The notes under the pieces: generated by a model | Told to the model about the DNA's origin: nothing | The model's database searches: none | What the model saw: the letters and a program-made list of their open reading frames with translations, nothing else | From: Acidovorax sp. MR-S7 | GTDB lineage: Bacteria > Pseudomonadota > Gammaproteobacteria > Burkholderiales > Burkholderiaceae_C | Length of the DNA: 64,000 bases | NCBI RefSeq assembly: GCF_000400995.2 | Contig: NZ_DF238892.1 | Span: 1 to 64,000 of the forward strand | Direction: 5' to 3' | Translations under genes and position numbers: made by a program | Shown here: piece after piece, positions 38,418-47,669 of the stretch | Position numbering within the stretch: the stretch's first letter is position 1 | Layout of the letters: each line of letters opens with the position of its first letter

Positions 38418-39356
38418 ATGCAAAACGCCCGCGATGCACTGACCCCGGACAACCTCTCCATGCTGCAGGCCATCGCCGACACGGGCAGCTTCGCCGCTGC
38501 GGCGCGGCAGCTCGGCCTGGTGCCCAGCGCGCTCACCTACCGCGTGCGCCAGATCGAGGACGCGCTGGACGTGCTGCTGTTCGACCGCAGCGCGCGCCAG
38601 GCGCGTCCCACCGCGGCGGGCACCGAGCTGCTGCGCGAGGGCGCGCGCCTGCTGGAGGACGCGGACGCCATCGCCAACCGCGTGCGCCGCGTGGCCACGG
38701 GCTGGGAGCCGCAGCTCACCCTGTCGGTCGACGGCGTGATCTCCCCCACCACCATGCTGGAGCTGGTGGAGGCGTTCTATGCGCTCGATCCGCCCACGCA
38801 GCTCAAGTGGCGCGACGGCATCCTGAGCGGCACGCTGGAGGCGCTGACCTCGGGCCATGCCGACCTGGCCATCGGCGTGGCCGTCGGCACGCCCACCGTG
38901 GCTGGCCTGCAGAGCGCGCCGCTGGGCGGCGTGCGCTTCGTCTTCGCCGTGGCGCCGCACCATCCGCTGGCCCGGCTGCCCGAGCCCCTCACCGACGCCG
39001 TGCTGCGCGCCCACCGCCAGATCGCCGTGGCCGACTCCGCGCGGCGCAGCAGCGTGACCATGGGCATCCTGGCGGGGCAGGACGTCTTCACCGTGGACAC
39101 GCTGCGCGCCAAGATCCAGGCCCAGCTGCGCGGCCTGGGCGGGGGCTTCCTGCCCGAGCCCATGATCCGGCCCTACGTCGAGGCCGGGCACCTGGTGGTG
39201 CGCGCGGTGGCCCGCCCCGCGCGCGAAGTGCCGGTGAGCTACGCCTGGGGCGGCGCCAGCCAGGCCGCGCCGGGGCGCGCGCTGCAGTGGTGGCTGGAGC
39301 AGCTGCAAAGCACCGCCACGCGCCGCGCCCTTCTGGAAAACCACCACGGCGTTTGA
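38418..39356 (+). CDS. LysR-family transcriptional regulator
   Basis: A 312-residue LysR protein. The N-terminal helix-turn-helix is '[20 protein letters not shown]', then '[20 protein letters not shown]' and '[18 protein letters not shown]'. The effector domain begins near residue 95 ('[20 protein letters not shown]'). It is divergent from the pirin-DoxX genes, and LysR proteins usually control such divergent neighbours. The effector is unknown. Confidence 0.93.
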   Translation: MQNARDALTPDNLSMLQAIADTGSFAAAARQLGLVPSALTYRVRQIEDALDVLLFDRSARQARPTAAGTELLREGARLLEDADAIANRVRRVATGWEPQLTLSVDGVISPTTMLELVEAFYALDPPTQLKWRDGILSGTLEALTSGHADLAIGVAVGTPTVAGLQSAPLGGVRFVFAVAPHHPLARLPEPLTDAVLRAHRQIAVADSARRSSVTMGILAGQDVFTVDTLRAKIQAQLRGLGGGFLPEPMIRPYVEAGHLVVRAVARPAREVPVSYAWGGASQAAPGRALQWWLEQLQSTATRRALLENHHGV

Positions 39357-39425
39357 CCCGCCCGGGGCGACGGCGGGCCGGCGCGCGTGTAGAGTGTGGC
39401 GCACCCTTCTTCGCACCTCCTTCCC

Positions 39426-40493
39426 ATGACACGTCCCCTTCCCCGCTCCAGCCAGCCCGCACGCCGTTTCGCCGTGGTCGGCGCCGGCATGGCCGGCGTG
39501 GCCTGCGCGCGCACGCTCGCGCAGGCCGGCCATGCCGTCACCATGTTCGAGCAGGCCCTGCGGCCCGGCGGCCGCACCACGGCGCAGGAATCGCCCTGCG
39601 GCAGCTTCGACGCGGGCGCGCAGTACTTCACCGTGCGCGATGCGCGCTTCCAGCGCGCGCTGGACACCGTGCCCGGCCTGTGCCGCCCCTGGAGCGCCAC
39701 CACCGTGCGCGTGCTCGACGCCGCAGGGCGCGTGGCCGCCGCCGCCCCGCCGCCCGGCGAGCCGCACTGGGTCGCCACGCCCGCCATGGACGCGCTGGTG
39801 CGCACCTGGGCCGAGCCGCTGGCGCAGGCAGGCCAATTGCTGGCGCGCACGGCCGTCACGCGCATCGAGCGCGACAGCCTGCGCCCCGGCGGCTGGCAGG
39901 TGCGCACCGAGACGCTGGAGGGCGCCACGCAGGTGCATGCCGGCTTCGACGCCGTACTGCTCGCGCTGCCCGCGCCGCAGGCCCAGGCGCTGCTGGAGCA
40001 GTCGGCCCTCGCCGCGCCCTGGGGCCCGGCGCTGGCCGGTGTGGACATCGCCCCCTGCTGGACGCTGATGCTCGGCTTCGCCCAGGCCGTGCGGCCGGGA
40101 CTGACCACCCTGGGCCCGCAGTGGAACGCCGCGCGCAGCACCCACCACCGCATCGCCTGGCTGGCGCGCGAGTCCAGCAAGCCCGGCCGCTCGCAGGTCG
40201 AGCGCTGGACCGTGCAGGCCAGCCCCGCCTGGTCGCGCGAGCACCTGCAGGACGACGCCGCCCGCGTGCAGGCCAAGCTGCTCAAGGCCTTCTCCGAGGT
40301 GACCGGCATCCGCGCGGTGCCCACGCACAGCGAAGTGCGCCGCTGGTCCTACGCCCAGACCCAGTCGCCCCTGGGCCGCCCCTTCCTGTGGGACGCGGCC
40401 ACGGGCCTGGGCGCCTGCGGCGACTGGTGCCTGGGCCACCGCCTGGAGGACGCCTTCGTCTCCGGACTGGAGCTGGCGCTGGCCGCTGCATGA
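39426..40493 (+). CDS. Renalase-like FAD-dependent oxidoreductase
   Basis: A 355-residue flavoprotein. The dinucleotide motif is '[20 protein letters not shown]' and is followed by '[20 protein letters not shown]' with '[11 protein letters not shown]', a hallmark of bacterial renalase-like proteins. The end '[20 protein letters not shown]' is the second FAD contact. ATG 39426 gives the usual short lead before the Rossmann strand. The stop overlaps gluQ (ATGA). The substrate in bacteria is uncertain; renalases repair mis-reduced nicotinamide dinucleotides. Confidence 0.88.
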   Translation: MTRPLPRSSQPARRFAVVGAGMAGVACARTLAQAGHAVTMFEQALRPGGRTTAQESPCGSFDAGAQYFTVRDARFQRALDTVPGLCRPWSATTVRVLDAAGRVAAAAPPPGEPHWVATPAMDALVRTWAEPLAQAGQLLARTAVTRIERDSLRPGGWQVRTETLEGATQVHAGFDAVLLALPAPQAQALLEQSALAAPWGPALAGVDIAPCWTLMLGFAQAVRPGLTTLGPQWNAARSTHHRIAWLARESSKPGRSQVERWTVQASPAWSREHLQDDAARVQAKLLKAFSEVTGIRAVPTHSEVRRWSYAQTQSPLGRPFLWDAATGLGACGDWCLGHRLEDAFVSGLELALAAA

Positions 40494-41455
40494 GCTACGT
40501 GGGCCGTTTCGCGCCCTCGCCCACGGGACCCTTGCATGCCGGCTCGCTGGTCGCCGCGCTGGCCAGCTGGCTGGACGCGCGCGCGGCCGGCGGGCGCTGG
40601 CTCGTGCGCATCGAGGACGTGGACCTGCCGCGCTGCATGGACGGCGCGGCCGGGCGCATCCTGGCCCAGCTCGCGGCCTGCGGCCTGGTGCCGGACGCGC
40701 CGCCGCTCTACCAGTCCACGCGCGGCGCACGCTACCAGCAGGCGCTGGACCAGCTCGTGGCCTGCCGCCTGGCCTACCCCTGCGCCTGCACGCGGCGCGA
40801 CATCGCGCAGGCGCTGGCCGCCCAGGGCCACGCGCGCCAGCGCCATGAGGAGCTGCCCTACCCCGGCACCTGCCGTCCCGAATCCGGAAAAGGCCTGGGC
40901 GGGCGGGCGCCGCGCGCCTGGCGCTTCCATACCACGCAGTACCAGTCAAAACAGCTTCCAGCGCCTGACAGTCAAGCGCAAGCAGCTCCCTTTTCGATAG
41001 CGAACGATGGCGTCCGCTGGACCGACAGGCGCCTGGGCCCGCAGCAGCAGGACGTGGCGCGCCACACCGGCGACTTCGTCCTGCGCCGCGCCGACGGCCT
41101 GTGGGCCTACCAGCTCGCCGTGGTGGTGGACGATGCCGACCAGGGCATCACCGACGTGGTGCGCGGCGAGGACCTGGCCGACAACACGCCGCGCCAGATC
41201 CTGCTGCAGTCGGCCCTGGGCCTGCCCACGCCGCGCTACCTGCACACGCCGCTGGTGCGCGCCGCGGACGGCGAGAAGCTCTCCAAGCAGCACGGCGCCC
41301 CGCCCCTCGACGACAGCCGGCCGCTGCAGGCGCTGGCGGCCGCGGCGCAGGTGCTGGGCCTGCCCGCTCCGGCAGCGGGCGCCGCCGCCACCGTGGGAGA
41401 TGCGCTCACGCACTGGTCCAAGGCATGGGCTCGAATCTACAATCGCGCACCGTGA
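40490..41455 (+). CDS. gluQ: Glutamyl-queuosine tRNA(Asp) synthetase
   Basis: A 321-residue truncated GluRS-like enzyme. The HIGH-type motif lies in '[20 protein letters not shown]' and the KMSKS-type motif in '[12 protein letters not shown]'. A zinc-like '[10 protein letters not shown]' and a Cys in 'YPGTCRPES' are present, and the anticodon domain is absent. It attaches glutamate to queuosine-34 of tRNA-Asp. Residues about 155-171 ('[17 protein letters not shown]') come from palindromic repeat copy R8 and lengthen the loop before 'VRWTDRRLG'; the frame is kept. Confidence 0.95.
   Translation: MSYVGRFAPSPTGPLHAGSLVAALASWLDARAAGGRWLVRIEDVDLPRCMDGAAGRILAQLAACGLVPDAPPLYQSTRGARYQQALDQLVACRLAYPCACTRRDIAQALAAQGHARQRHEELPYPGTCRPESGKGLGGRAPRAWRFHTTQYQSKQLPAPDSQAQAAPFSIANDGVRWTDRRLGPQQQDVARHTGDFVLRRADGLWAYQLAVVVDDADQGITDVVRGEDLADNTPRQILLQSALGLPTPRYLHTPLVRAADGEKLSKQHGAPPLDDSRPLQALAAAAQVLGLPAPAAGAAATVGDALTHWSKAWARIYNRAP
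40946..41000 (+). repeat. Palindromic repeat copy R8, in frame inside gluQ
   Basis: Reads CAAAACAGCTTCCAGCGCC, TGACAG, TCAAGCGCAAGCAGCTCCC and TTTTCGATAG. Both arms and the AGCAGCT block of the family are present, and the element is translated as a loop of GluQ. Confidence 0.85.
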
Positions 41456-42192
41456 TCGCAACACTCCATCCCGAAGCCGCACAGGCCCCCATTTCCGCCC
41501 CCGGCGAAGCGCCGGCAGACGTCGCCCACCCCAAGGGCATCAAGAGCTATGTGCGCCGCGCCGGCCGCACCACCAGCGGCCAGGCCAAGGCGCTGGAGGA
41601 GCTGGGCCCGCGCTTCGTGCTCGACTACGCGCCCGCCCTGCTGGACGCCGCCGCAGCGTTCGGCCGCAGCGCGCCGCTGGTGCTGGAGATCGGCTTCGGC
41701 ATGGGCGAGGCCACGGCCCACATCGCGCGCGTGCGCCCTGGCGACAACTTCCTGTGCTGCGAGGTGCACGAGCCCGGCGTGGGCGCGCTGCTCAAGCGCA
41801 TCGGCGAGCACGGCATCGAGAACATCCGCATCCTGCAGCACGACGCCGTGGAAGTGCTGGACCACATGCTGGCGCCGGCCTCGCTCGCCGGCGTGCACAT
41901 CTTCTTTCCCGACCCCTGGCACAAAAAGCGCCACAACAAGCGCCGCCTGGTCCAGCCGCCGCTGGTGGCCAAGCTGGCCGAGCGGCTCCAGCCCGGCGGC
42001 TACATCCACTGCGCCACCGACTGGCAGCCCTACGCCGAGCAGATGCTCGAGGTGCTGTCGGCCGAGCCGCTGCTCGCAAACACGGCCGACGGCTATGCGC
42101 CGCAGCCCGAGTACCGTCCCCTGACCAAGTTCGAGAACCGCGGCATGCGGCTCGGCCACGGCGTGTGGGACCTGGTGTTCGCGCGGCGCTAG
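41452..42192 (+). CDS. trmB: tRNA (guanine-N7-)-methyltransferase
   Basis: A 246-residue TrmB. The SAM site is '[16 protein letters not shown]', the acidic motif is '[13 protein letters not shown]', the catalytic region is '[18 protein letters not shown]' and '[14 protein letters not shown]' ends the core. It methylates G46 in tRNA. GTG 41452 overlaps the gluQ stop as GTGA, like the aat-bpt junction; ATG 41425 would add nine residues. It follows gluQ, another tRNA-modifying gene. Confidence 0.94.
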   Translation: MIATLHPEAAQAPISAPGEAPADVAHPKGIKSYVRRAGRTTSGQAKALEELGPRFVLDYAPALLDAAAAFGRSAPLVLEIGFGMGEATAHIARVRPGDNFLCCEVHEPGVGALLKRIGEHGIENIRILQHDAVEVLDHMLAPASLAGVHIFFPDPWHKKRHNKRRLVQPPLVAKLAERLQPGGYIHCATDWQPYAEQMLEVLSAEPLLANTADGYAPQPEYRPLTKFENRGMRLGHGVWDLVFARR

Positions 42193-42227
42193 CCCTTCTG
42201 CCACGCACCTTCCTGAAAGCCCCGCCG

Positions 42228-43232
42228 ATGAAACCCATACTGCAGAACCTGGTCGAGATGACCGGCCACCGGGACCATCTGCGGCTGGAGGTGTCGGTGC
42301 TGTCCACGCTGCTCAAGCTTGGGCACATCGTGCAGGTGCGGGCGCTGGAGTTCTTCGTGCAGGACCAGGTCACCATGCTGCGCCCGCGCAGCTGGAGCCA
42401 GGACGGGCAGATCGTCTCCAGCGCGCACGATGCCTGCTCCGACCCGCAGGGCGTGCCGCTCACGCAGCTGCCGGGGCTGGCGCAGTGCATCGAAAGCCGC
42501 CAGGCCAGCGCCCAGCATTCCGCCACCGGGCGCCACACCCTGTGGCTGCCCGTGTGGCTGGCCGACCGCGCCCACGCCTGCCTGGAGATCACGCAGTCGC
42601 GCGCCCTCACGCGGCACCAGCGCGACGTGGTCATGGGGGTGTTCCTCGTCTACCAGAACTACCAGAGCCTGCTGGACTACAGCGAGCGCGACGCGCTCAC
42701 GGGCCTGTTCAACCGCAAGACGTTCGAGGAGCAGTTCGCGCGCCAGGCCGGCGCCCGGCCGGACGCCGCGCAGGGCGACGACCCGCCCCGCCAGTGGCTG
42801 GCCGTGATCGACATCGACCACTTCAAGGCGGTCAACGACCGCTTCGGGCACCTGTACGGCGACGAGGTGCTGATCCTCGTGGCCAACCGGCTGCGCTCGC
42901 TGTTCCGCAGCCAGGACCGCATCTTCCGCTTCGGCGGCGAGGAGTTCGTGGTGCTGCTGCGCTCGGTCACGCTCGCGCAGGCACGCCAGGCGCTGGAGCG
43001 GCTGCGCGCCGCCATCCAGGAGCACACCTTTCCGCAGGTGGGCCACATCACGATCAGCATCGGCTTCGCGGCCACGCAGGCGGGCTCGCCCGTGGAGATC
43101 CTGGGCCGGGCCGACCAGGCCCTCTACCACGCCAAGGAAAACGGCCGCAACCGCGTCTGCTTCTACGACGACCTGCTGCACAGCGGCGCGCTGCAGGCCA
43201 AGGTCGCCCACGACGAGGTGGAGCTCTTCTAG
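42228..43232 (+). CDS. GGDEF-domain diguanylate cyclase
   Basis: A 334-residue soluble protein. The first ~150 residues look like a GAF-type sensor ('LRLEVSVLSTLLKLGHIVQV', 'LWLPVWLADRAHACLEI'). The cyclase domain follows ('ERDALTGLFNRKTFEEQF'), with an intact GGEEF motif in 'FRFGGEEFVVLL' and a proper RxxD inhibitory site (R-S-Q-D) five residues before it. It should be an active, product-inhibited c-di-GMP synthase. It lies 35 bases after trmB and is followed by a terminator. Confidence 0.92.
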   Translation: MKPILQNLVEMTGHRDHLRLEVSVLSTLLKLGHIVQVRALEFFVQDQVTMLRPRSWSQDGQIVSSAHDACSDPQGVPLTQLPGLAQCIESRQASAQHSATGRHTLWLPVWLADRAHACLEITQSRALTRHQRDVVMGVFLVYQNYQSLLDYSERDALTGLFNRKTFEEQFARQAGARPDAAQGDDPPRQWLAVIDIDHFKAVNDRFGHLYGDEVLILVANRLRSLFRSQDRIFRFGGEEFVVLLRSVTLAQARQALERLRAAIQEHTFPQVGHITISIGFAATQAGSPVEILGRADQALYHAKENGRNRVCFYDDLLHSGALQAKVAHDEVELF

Positions 43233-43239
43233 GAAAAAG

Positions 43240-43264
43240 AACACCCGCCGTCAGGCGGGTGTTT
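43240..43264 (+). terminator. Intrinsic terminator between the GGDEF gene and alaS
   Basis: A ten-base-pair stem AACACCCGCC/GGCGGGTGTT with a GTCA loop lies between two convergent genes. It is flanked by an A-rich left edge and TTT on the right, so it may serve both. Confidence 0.85.
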
Positions 43265-43288
43265 CGCACGGGATGCGGCCGCGGGTTA

Positions 43289-45913
43289 TTACGCGCGCTC
43301 GCCCACCCAGCCCGCCACCGAGGCCAGCGCCTGCGGCAGCGCCGCGGCGTTGGTGCCGCCGGCCATGGCCATGTCGGGCTTGCCGCCGCCCTTGCCGCCC
43401 ACCTGGCCGGCGACGAAGTTCACCAGCTCGCCCGCCTTGACGCGGCCCGTGCTGTCGGCCGTCACGCCGGCGGCGAGCTGCACCTTGTCGCCATCGACGG
43501 CGGCCAGCACGATGGCGGCGGTCTTGAGCTTGTCCTTGAGCTTGTCCATGGTGTCGCGCAATGTCTTGGCGTCGGCGCCGTCGAGCTGGGCCGCCAGTAC
43601 CTTGATGCCCTTGACCTCCACCGCCTGGCCCGCCAGTTCATCGCCCTGGCTGGACGCCAGCTTGCCCTTGAGCGCGGCCAGCTCCTTTTCCAGCGCCTTG
43701 ATCTGCTCCAGCGCGCCGCCGATGCGGGTGGTCAGTTCGGCCACGGGAGCCTTGAGCACGGCGGCGGCATCGTCCACCGTCGTTTCCAGCGACTGCAGGT
43801 AGGCCAGCGCGTTCTCGCCGGTCACCGCCTCGATGCGGCGCACACCGGCGGCCACGCCGCTTTCAGCCACCACCTTGAACAGGCCGATGTCGCCCGTGCG
43901 GCGCACGTGGGTGCCGCCGCACAGCTCGCGGCTGGCGCCGATGTCGAGCACGCGCACGGTCTCGCCGTACTTCTCGCCGAACAGCATCATGGCGCCGGTC
44001 TTCTGGGCCGATTCGATGTCCATCAGCCGCGCCTGCGTGTCCGTGTTGGCCAGCACCTCGGCATTCACGCGGCGCTCGATCTCGCGGATCTGCGCGCCAG
44101 TCACCGGCGCGTTGTGCGCGAAGTCGAAGCGCGTGCGCTCAGGCGTAACCAGGCTGCCCTTCTGCTGCACGTGGTCGCCCAGCACTTCGCGCAGGGCCTT
44201 GTGCATGAGGTGGGTGACGGAGTGGTTGCGCATGGTGGCCGCGCGCAGCTGTGTGTCCACCTGCGCCTGCACCGTGTCGCCCACGTTGAGCGTGCCTGTC
44301 TCCAGCACGCCGTGGTGGCCGTAGACGTCGGCCTTGATCTTCTGCGTGTCGGCTACCACGAAGCGCGCGGAGCCCACGGCTATTACGCCCTGGTCGCCCA
44401 CCTGGCCGCCGCTCTCGGCATAGAACGGCGTGCGGTCCAGCACCACCACGCCGCTCTGGCCGGCGCGCAGGGCCGCCGCGGCAGTACCATCTACATAGAG
44501 TGCGACGACCTTGGCGCTTTCGGCCAGCTGCTCGTAGCCCGTGAATGCGTTGGCCGCGCCCGTGTATTCCAGCGCGCGGTCCATCTTGAACTTGCCCGCC
44601 GCGCGGGCTGTGTTCTTCTGGTGCTCCATGGCGATGTGGAAGCCCGCTTCATCGACGCCCACGCCGCGCTCGCGGCACACGTCGTTGGTCAGGTCCAGCG
44701 GGAAGCCGTAGGTGTCGTGCAGCTTGAACGCCACGTCGCCGGGCAGCACCTGCGTGCCGCCCTCCAGCGCCGCGTCGAGGATCTCCATGCCGTGCGCCAG
44801 GGTCTCGAAGAAGCGCTCTTCCTCCACTCGCAGCACGTCGGTGATGCGCGCCTCCTGCTCGCGGATCTTGGGATAGGCGTCGCCCATCTGCTGCACCAAG
44901 TCCTTAACCAGCTTGTGGAAGAACGGCGTCTTGCGGCCCAGCTTGTAGCCGTGACGGATGGCGCGGCGCACGATGCGGCGCTGCACGTAGCCCCGGCCCT
45001 CGTTGCTGGGGATCACGCCGTCGGCCACCAGGAAGGCGGTGGCGCGGATGTGGTCGGCGATGACCTTGAGCGAGGGGTTGGCCGGGTCGCTCGTGCCGGT
45101 CTCTCGCGCGGCGGCCTTGATGAGCGCGTCGAACAGGTCGATCTCGTAGTTGCTGTGCACGTGCTGCAGGATAGCGGCCAGGCGCTCCAGGCCCATGCCG
45201 GTGTCCACGCAGGGCGCGGGCAACGGGGAGACGGAGCCGTCTTCCTTCATGTCGAACTGCATGAACACGTTGTTCCAGATCTCGATGAAGCGGTCGCCGT
45301 CCTCGTCGGGGCTGCCCGGGGGGCCGCCGGGGATCCCGGGGCCGTGGTCGTAGAAGATCTCCGAGCACGGGCCACAGGGGCCGGTGTCGGCCATCATCCA
45401 GAAGTTGTCGCTCTTGTAGCGCCCGCCCTTGTTGTCGCCGATGCGGATCACGCGCTCGGGCGGCAGGCCGATTTCCTTGGTCCAGATGTCGTAGGCCTCG
45501 TCGTCCTCCGCGTAGACGGTGGCCAGCAGGCGCTCGGGCGGCAGCTTGTAGACCTCGGTGAGCAGCTCCCACGCCCACTTGAGCGACTCGCGCTTGAAGT
45601 AGTCGCCGAACGACCAGTTGCCCAGCATCTCGAAGAAGGTATGGTGGCGCGCGGTGTAGCCCACGTTCTCCAGGTCGTTGTGCTTGCCGCCGGCGCGCAG
45701 GCAGGTCTGCACCGAGGTGGCGCGGTTGTAGGGGCGCTTGTCGGTGCCCAGGAACACGTCCTTGAACTGCACCATGCCCGAGTTGGTGAACATCAGCGTC
45801 GGGTCGTTGGCCGGCACCAGCGGGCTCGAAGGCACCACGGTGTGCCCCTTGGCGGCGAAGAAGTCCAGGAAGGTCTTGCGGATGTCCGCGACGGAAAAGG
45901 TGGGAGTGCTCAT
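43289..45913 (-). CDS. alaS: Alanyl-tRNA synthetase
   Basis: An 874-residue class II synthetase of full length. The N-terminal catalytic part has '[20 protein letters not shown]', '[14 protein letters not shown]' and '[19 protein letters not shown]'. The editing domain has '[20 protein letters not shown]' and '[20 protein letters not shown]' with the zinc-binding His and Cys. A C-terminal C-Ala domain ends in '[20 protein letters not shown]'. It charges tRNA-Ala. Convergent with the GGDEF gene. Confidence 0.98.
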   Translation of the reverse strand: MSTPTFSVADIRKTFLDFFAAKGHTVVPSSPLVPANDPTLMFTNSGMVQFKDVFLGTDKRPYNRATSVQTCLRAGGKHNDLENVGYTARHHTFFEMLGNWSFGDYFKRESLKWAWELLTEVYKLPPERLLATVYAEDDEAYDIWTKEIGLPPERVIRIGDNKGGRYKSDNFWMMADTGPCGPCSEIFYDHGPGIPGGPPGSPDEDGDRFIEIWNNVFMQFDMKEDGSVSPLPAPCVDTGMGLERLAAILQHVHSNYEIDLFDALIKAAARETGTSDPANPSLKVIADHIRATAFLVADGVIPSNEGRGYVQRRIVRRAIRHGYKLGRKTPFFHKLVKDLVQQMGDAYPKIREQEARITDVLRVEEERFFETLAHGMEILDAALEGGTQVLPGDVAFKLHDTYGFPLDLTNDVCRERGVGVDEAGFHIAMEHQKNTARAAGKFKMDRALEYTGAANAFTGYEQLAESAKVVALYVDGTAAAALRAGQSGVVVLDRTPFYAESGGQVGDQGVIAVGSARFVVADTQKIKADVYGHHGVLETGTLNVGDTVQAQVDTQLRAATMRNHSVTHLMHKALREVLGDHVQQKGSLVTPERTRFDFAHNAPVTGAQIREIERRVNAEVLANTDTQARLMDIESAQKTGAMMLFGEKYGETVRVLDIGASRELCGGTHVRRTGDIGLFKVVAESGVAAGVRRIEAVTGENALAYLQSLETTVDDAAAVLKAPVAELTTRIGGALEQIKALEKELAALKGKLASSQGDELAGQAVEVKGIKVLAAQLDGADAKTLRDTMDKLKDKLKTAAIVLAAVDGDKVQLAAGVTADSTGRVKAGELVNFVAGQVGGKGGGKPDMAMAGGTNAAALPQALASVAGWVGERA

Positions 45914-46018
45914 GGTGTGTAGGGGGTTCGTGGGCGGGCGCGTGCGGCGGTGCGCCGCCCCGTCGTGACCAACCGGACATTATAGATTTTCGCCGGCACC
46001 TGCCCTGCGCGCTGGTTA

Positions 46019-46077
46019 CTACGCTTTCGATAGCTGCCCGCGCTTGCTACACAAGCGCCAGAGGCCGAAAACGCTTC
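46019..46077 (-). repeat. Palindromic repeat copy R9
   Basis: Read on the minus strand: GCCTCTGGCGCTTGTGTAGC, AAGCGCGGGCAGCTATCG, AAAG. It touches the stop codon of the ROK-like gene (46076-46078), so the repeat supplies part of that gene's end. It fills most of the 160-base gap between alaS and the ROK-like gene. Confidence 0.78.
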
Positions 46078-47203
46078 AAACCTTGGGCACGCGGTTGGCG
46101 TAGCTGGCGTTGCCCAGCCCCGTGCCCACGGTGACCACCGCCCAGCGCCGCACGTCCTGCGTGAACGGCAGCTCCGACAGGCCCTGCACCACCGCGTCGT
46201 TGTGCAGGCAGACCTGCGTGCGCCCGCCGCCGATCTCGGGCAGCCGCTCGCACAGGTCCTGCGGCAGGTGGAAGCGCGCGCTCTCCCAGTTGCCCGGCAG
46301 GTTCTGCGTGCCGCCGGCCAGCGAGCCGTCCTCGCAGACCAGCCCGGGGCAGGCCACGCCGATGAAAGGCGCCACGCGAACGCCCTTGCGCTCGGCCTGC
46401 GCGGCCAGATCGGCCAGCATCTGCGCGATGCCGTCCACCAGTTCGTCGCGCCGGGGGCCGTGTTCGGCATGGCGCCATTTGTCGCGCAGCAGCACCTCGG
46501 CACGCGAGAGGTCGGGCGCCTTGTGCAGGTGCGTGAGCACCACGCCGCAGCGCACGTTGGTCCCCCCCAGGTCCACGGCCAGGATGGCGTCGTAGCTCTG
46601 CAGCAGCGCCGTGGGGGCCAGGTGCACCCAGCCGATCAGGCCGCCGTCGTCGGCGTCATGGTGCAGCGTGCGCAGCTCCACCATGGAGCGCTTGCGGCCC
46701 ACGAGTTCGGCAGCGCGGGCGATGGCGCGCTCGCCCACCACGCTCTGGTGAAAGCCTCCGCCCACGATCACGCGGCGTACGCCGCGCCAGCTCTTGTGCC
46801 GCAGGAAGCGCAACACCACGTCGGCCAGCTGCAGCGCGTAATCCTCCTGCGCTGCCGCGATGGCCTGCGCGGCCGGCCCACCCTCCTTGAGCAGCGCGTC
46901 CAGCTTGCGCTTGTCCAGCGCATCGGTCGGCCTGGAGCCCAGCGGATCGCGCCCTGCCATGGCAGCGAACAGCGCACGCCACGCATCGAGCATGCCGCGA
47001 AAGGCCGCGCTGCTGGCGCTGTCGCCCACGAAACCGCCTTTGCCGTCGCGCAACTCCAGGCTGTAGCCCAGAATGCGCACCGAGGGCAGTTCCAGCTCGC
47101 CATGCGGGCCGAGCGTGCGCAGCTCCAGCAGTGCCTGCGCCTCGCGCTCGCTCACGGGGCCGCGCCCCTTCGTTGCATCCCTGGATGGGTTCTTCACCGC
47201 CAT
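46076..47203 (-). CDS. ROK-family sugar kinase-like protein with permuted domain order
   Basis: A 375-residue protein. The C-terminal half has the ROK start motif 'AILAVDLGGTNVRCGVV' near residue 210, 'GVACPGLVCEDGSL', 'NLPGNWESARFHL', 'CLHNDAVVQGL' and ends right after 'VTVGTGLGNASYANR'. The N-terminal half carries what is normally the C-terminal ROK block: 'ADVVLRFLRHKSWRGVRRVI' then 'VGGGFHQSVVGERAI' and 'DDGGLIGWVHLAP'. The order therefore looks circularly permuted. The usual zinc motif (CxCGxxGC) is missing. ATG 47203 has AGAGAGGG upstream. Substrate unknown. Confidence 0.78.
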   Translation of the reverse strand: MAVKNPSRDATKGRGPVSEREAQALLELRTLGPHGELELPSVRILGYSLELRDGKGGFVGDSASSAAFRGMLDAWRALFAAMAGRDPLGSRPTDALDKRKLDALLKEGGPAAQAIAAAQEDYALQLADVVLRFLRHKSWRGVRRVIVGGGFHQSVVGERAIARAAELVGRKRSMVELRTLHHDADDGGLIGWVHLAPTALLQSYDAILAVDLGGTNVRCGVVLTHLHKAPDLSRAEVLLRDKWRHAEHGPRRDELVDGIAQMLADLAAQAERKGVRVAPFIGVACPGLVCEDGSLAGGTQNLPGNWESARFHLPQDLCERLPEIGGGRTQVCLHNDAVVQGLSELPFTQDVRRWAVVTVGTGLGNASYANRVPKV

Positions 47204-47355
47204 GCAGCCCTCTCTTGGCGCCCGCCGCGCGGGCAATGCGGCCATGGTGGCGCCATCCGGGCGCGCGGCACGTCAGCCCATATGCCGTGTGCGCCGCGGA
47301 CAGGCGCGCATCCGGCTTTTTGCGGGCCCGCCGTGCGCTAGAATGCGCGGCTCGT

Positions 47356-47429
47356 GCGGGTGTAGTTCAATGGTAGAACGGCAGCTTCCCAAGCTTCATA
47401 CGAGGGTTCGATTCCCTTCACCCGCTCCA
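47356..47429 (+). tRNA. tRNA-Gly (anticodon CCC)
   Basis: A 74-base tRNA including the encoded CCA. The acceptor stem is GCGGGTG/CACCCGC with discriminator T, the D-loop contains TTCAATGGTAGAA, the anticodon loop is CTTCCCAAG (CCC) and the T-arm is GAGGGTTCGATTCCCTT. Its 3' end is the attachment site of the integrative element that follows. Confidence 0.96.
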
Positions 47430-47545
47430 CTTCGACTTTCCAGGGACTTCCAGAAAAGACCGCGGAACGTCGCAAGTGATTGTCAGGGTTCAGCTTTTTC
47501 ACCATCGCTGAATCCAGTGACTTCCAGCGAAAACCACTGACTGCC

Positions 47546-47573
47546 GGTACAAAACGGTACATCAAGTGGTACA
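47546..47573 (+). repeat. Triple GGTACA direct repeat, possible integrase arm sites
   Basis: GGTACA occurs at 47546, 47556 and 47568, spaced about one helical turn, between the tRNA and the integrase gene. This is the position and phasing expected for arm-type binding sites of a tyrosine recombinase. The rest of 47430-47669 shows no gene. Confidence 0.55.
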
Positions 47574-47669
47574 TCGGAAAGCGGAGCTTCCCGCTTCCGC
47601 ATAGTTGCTGGAGCGGTGTGGGGTCGGACAGGACCATGACAGCCAACTCGGTTTTCAGGAGTTGGGCTC

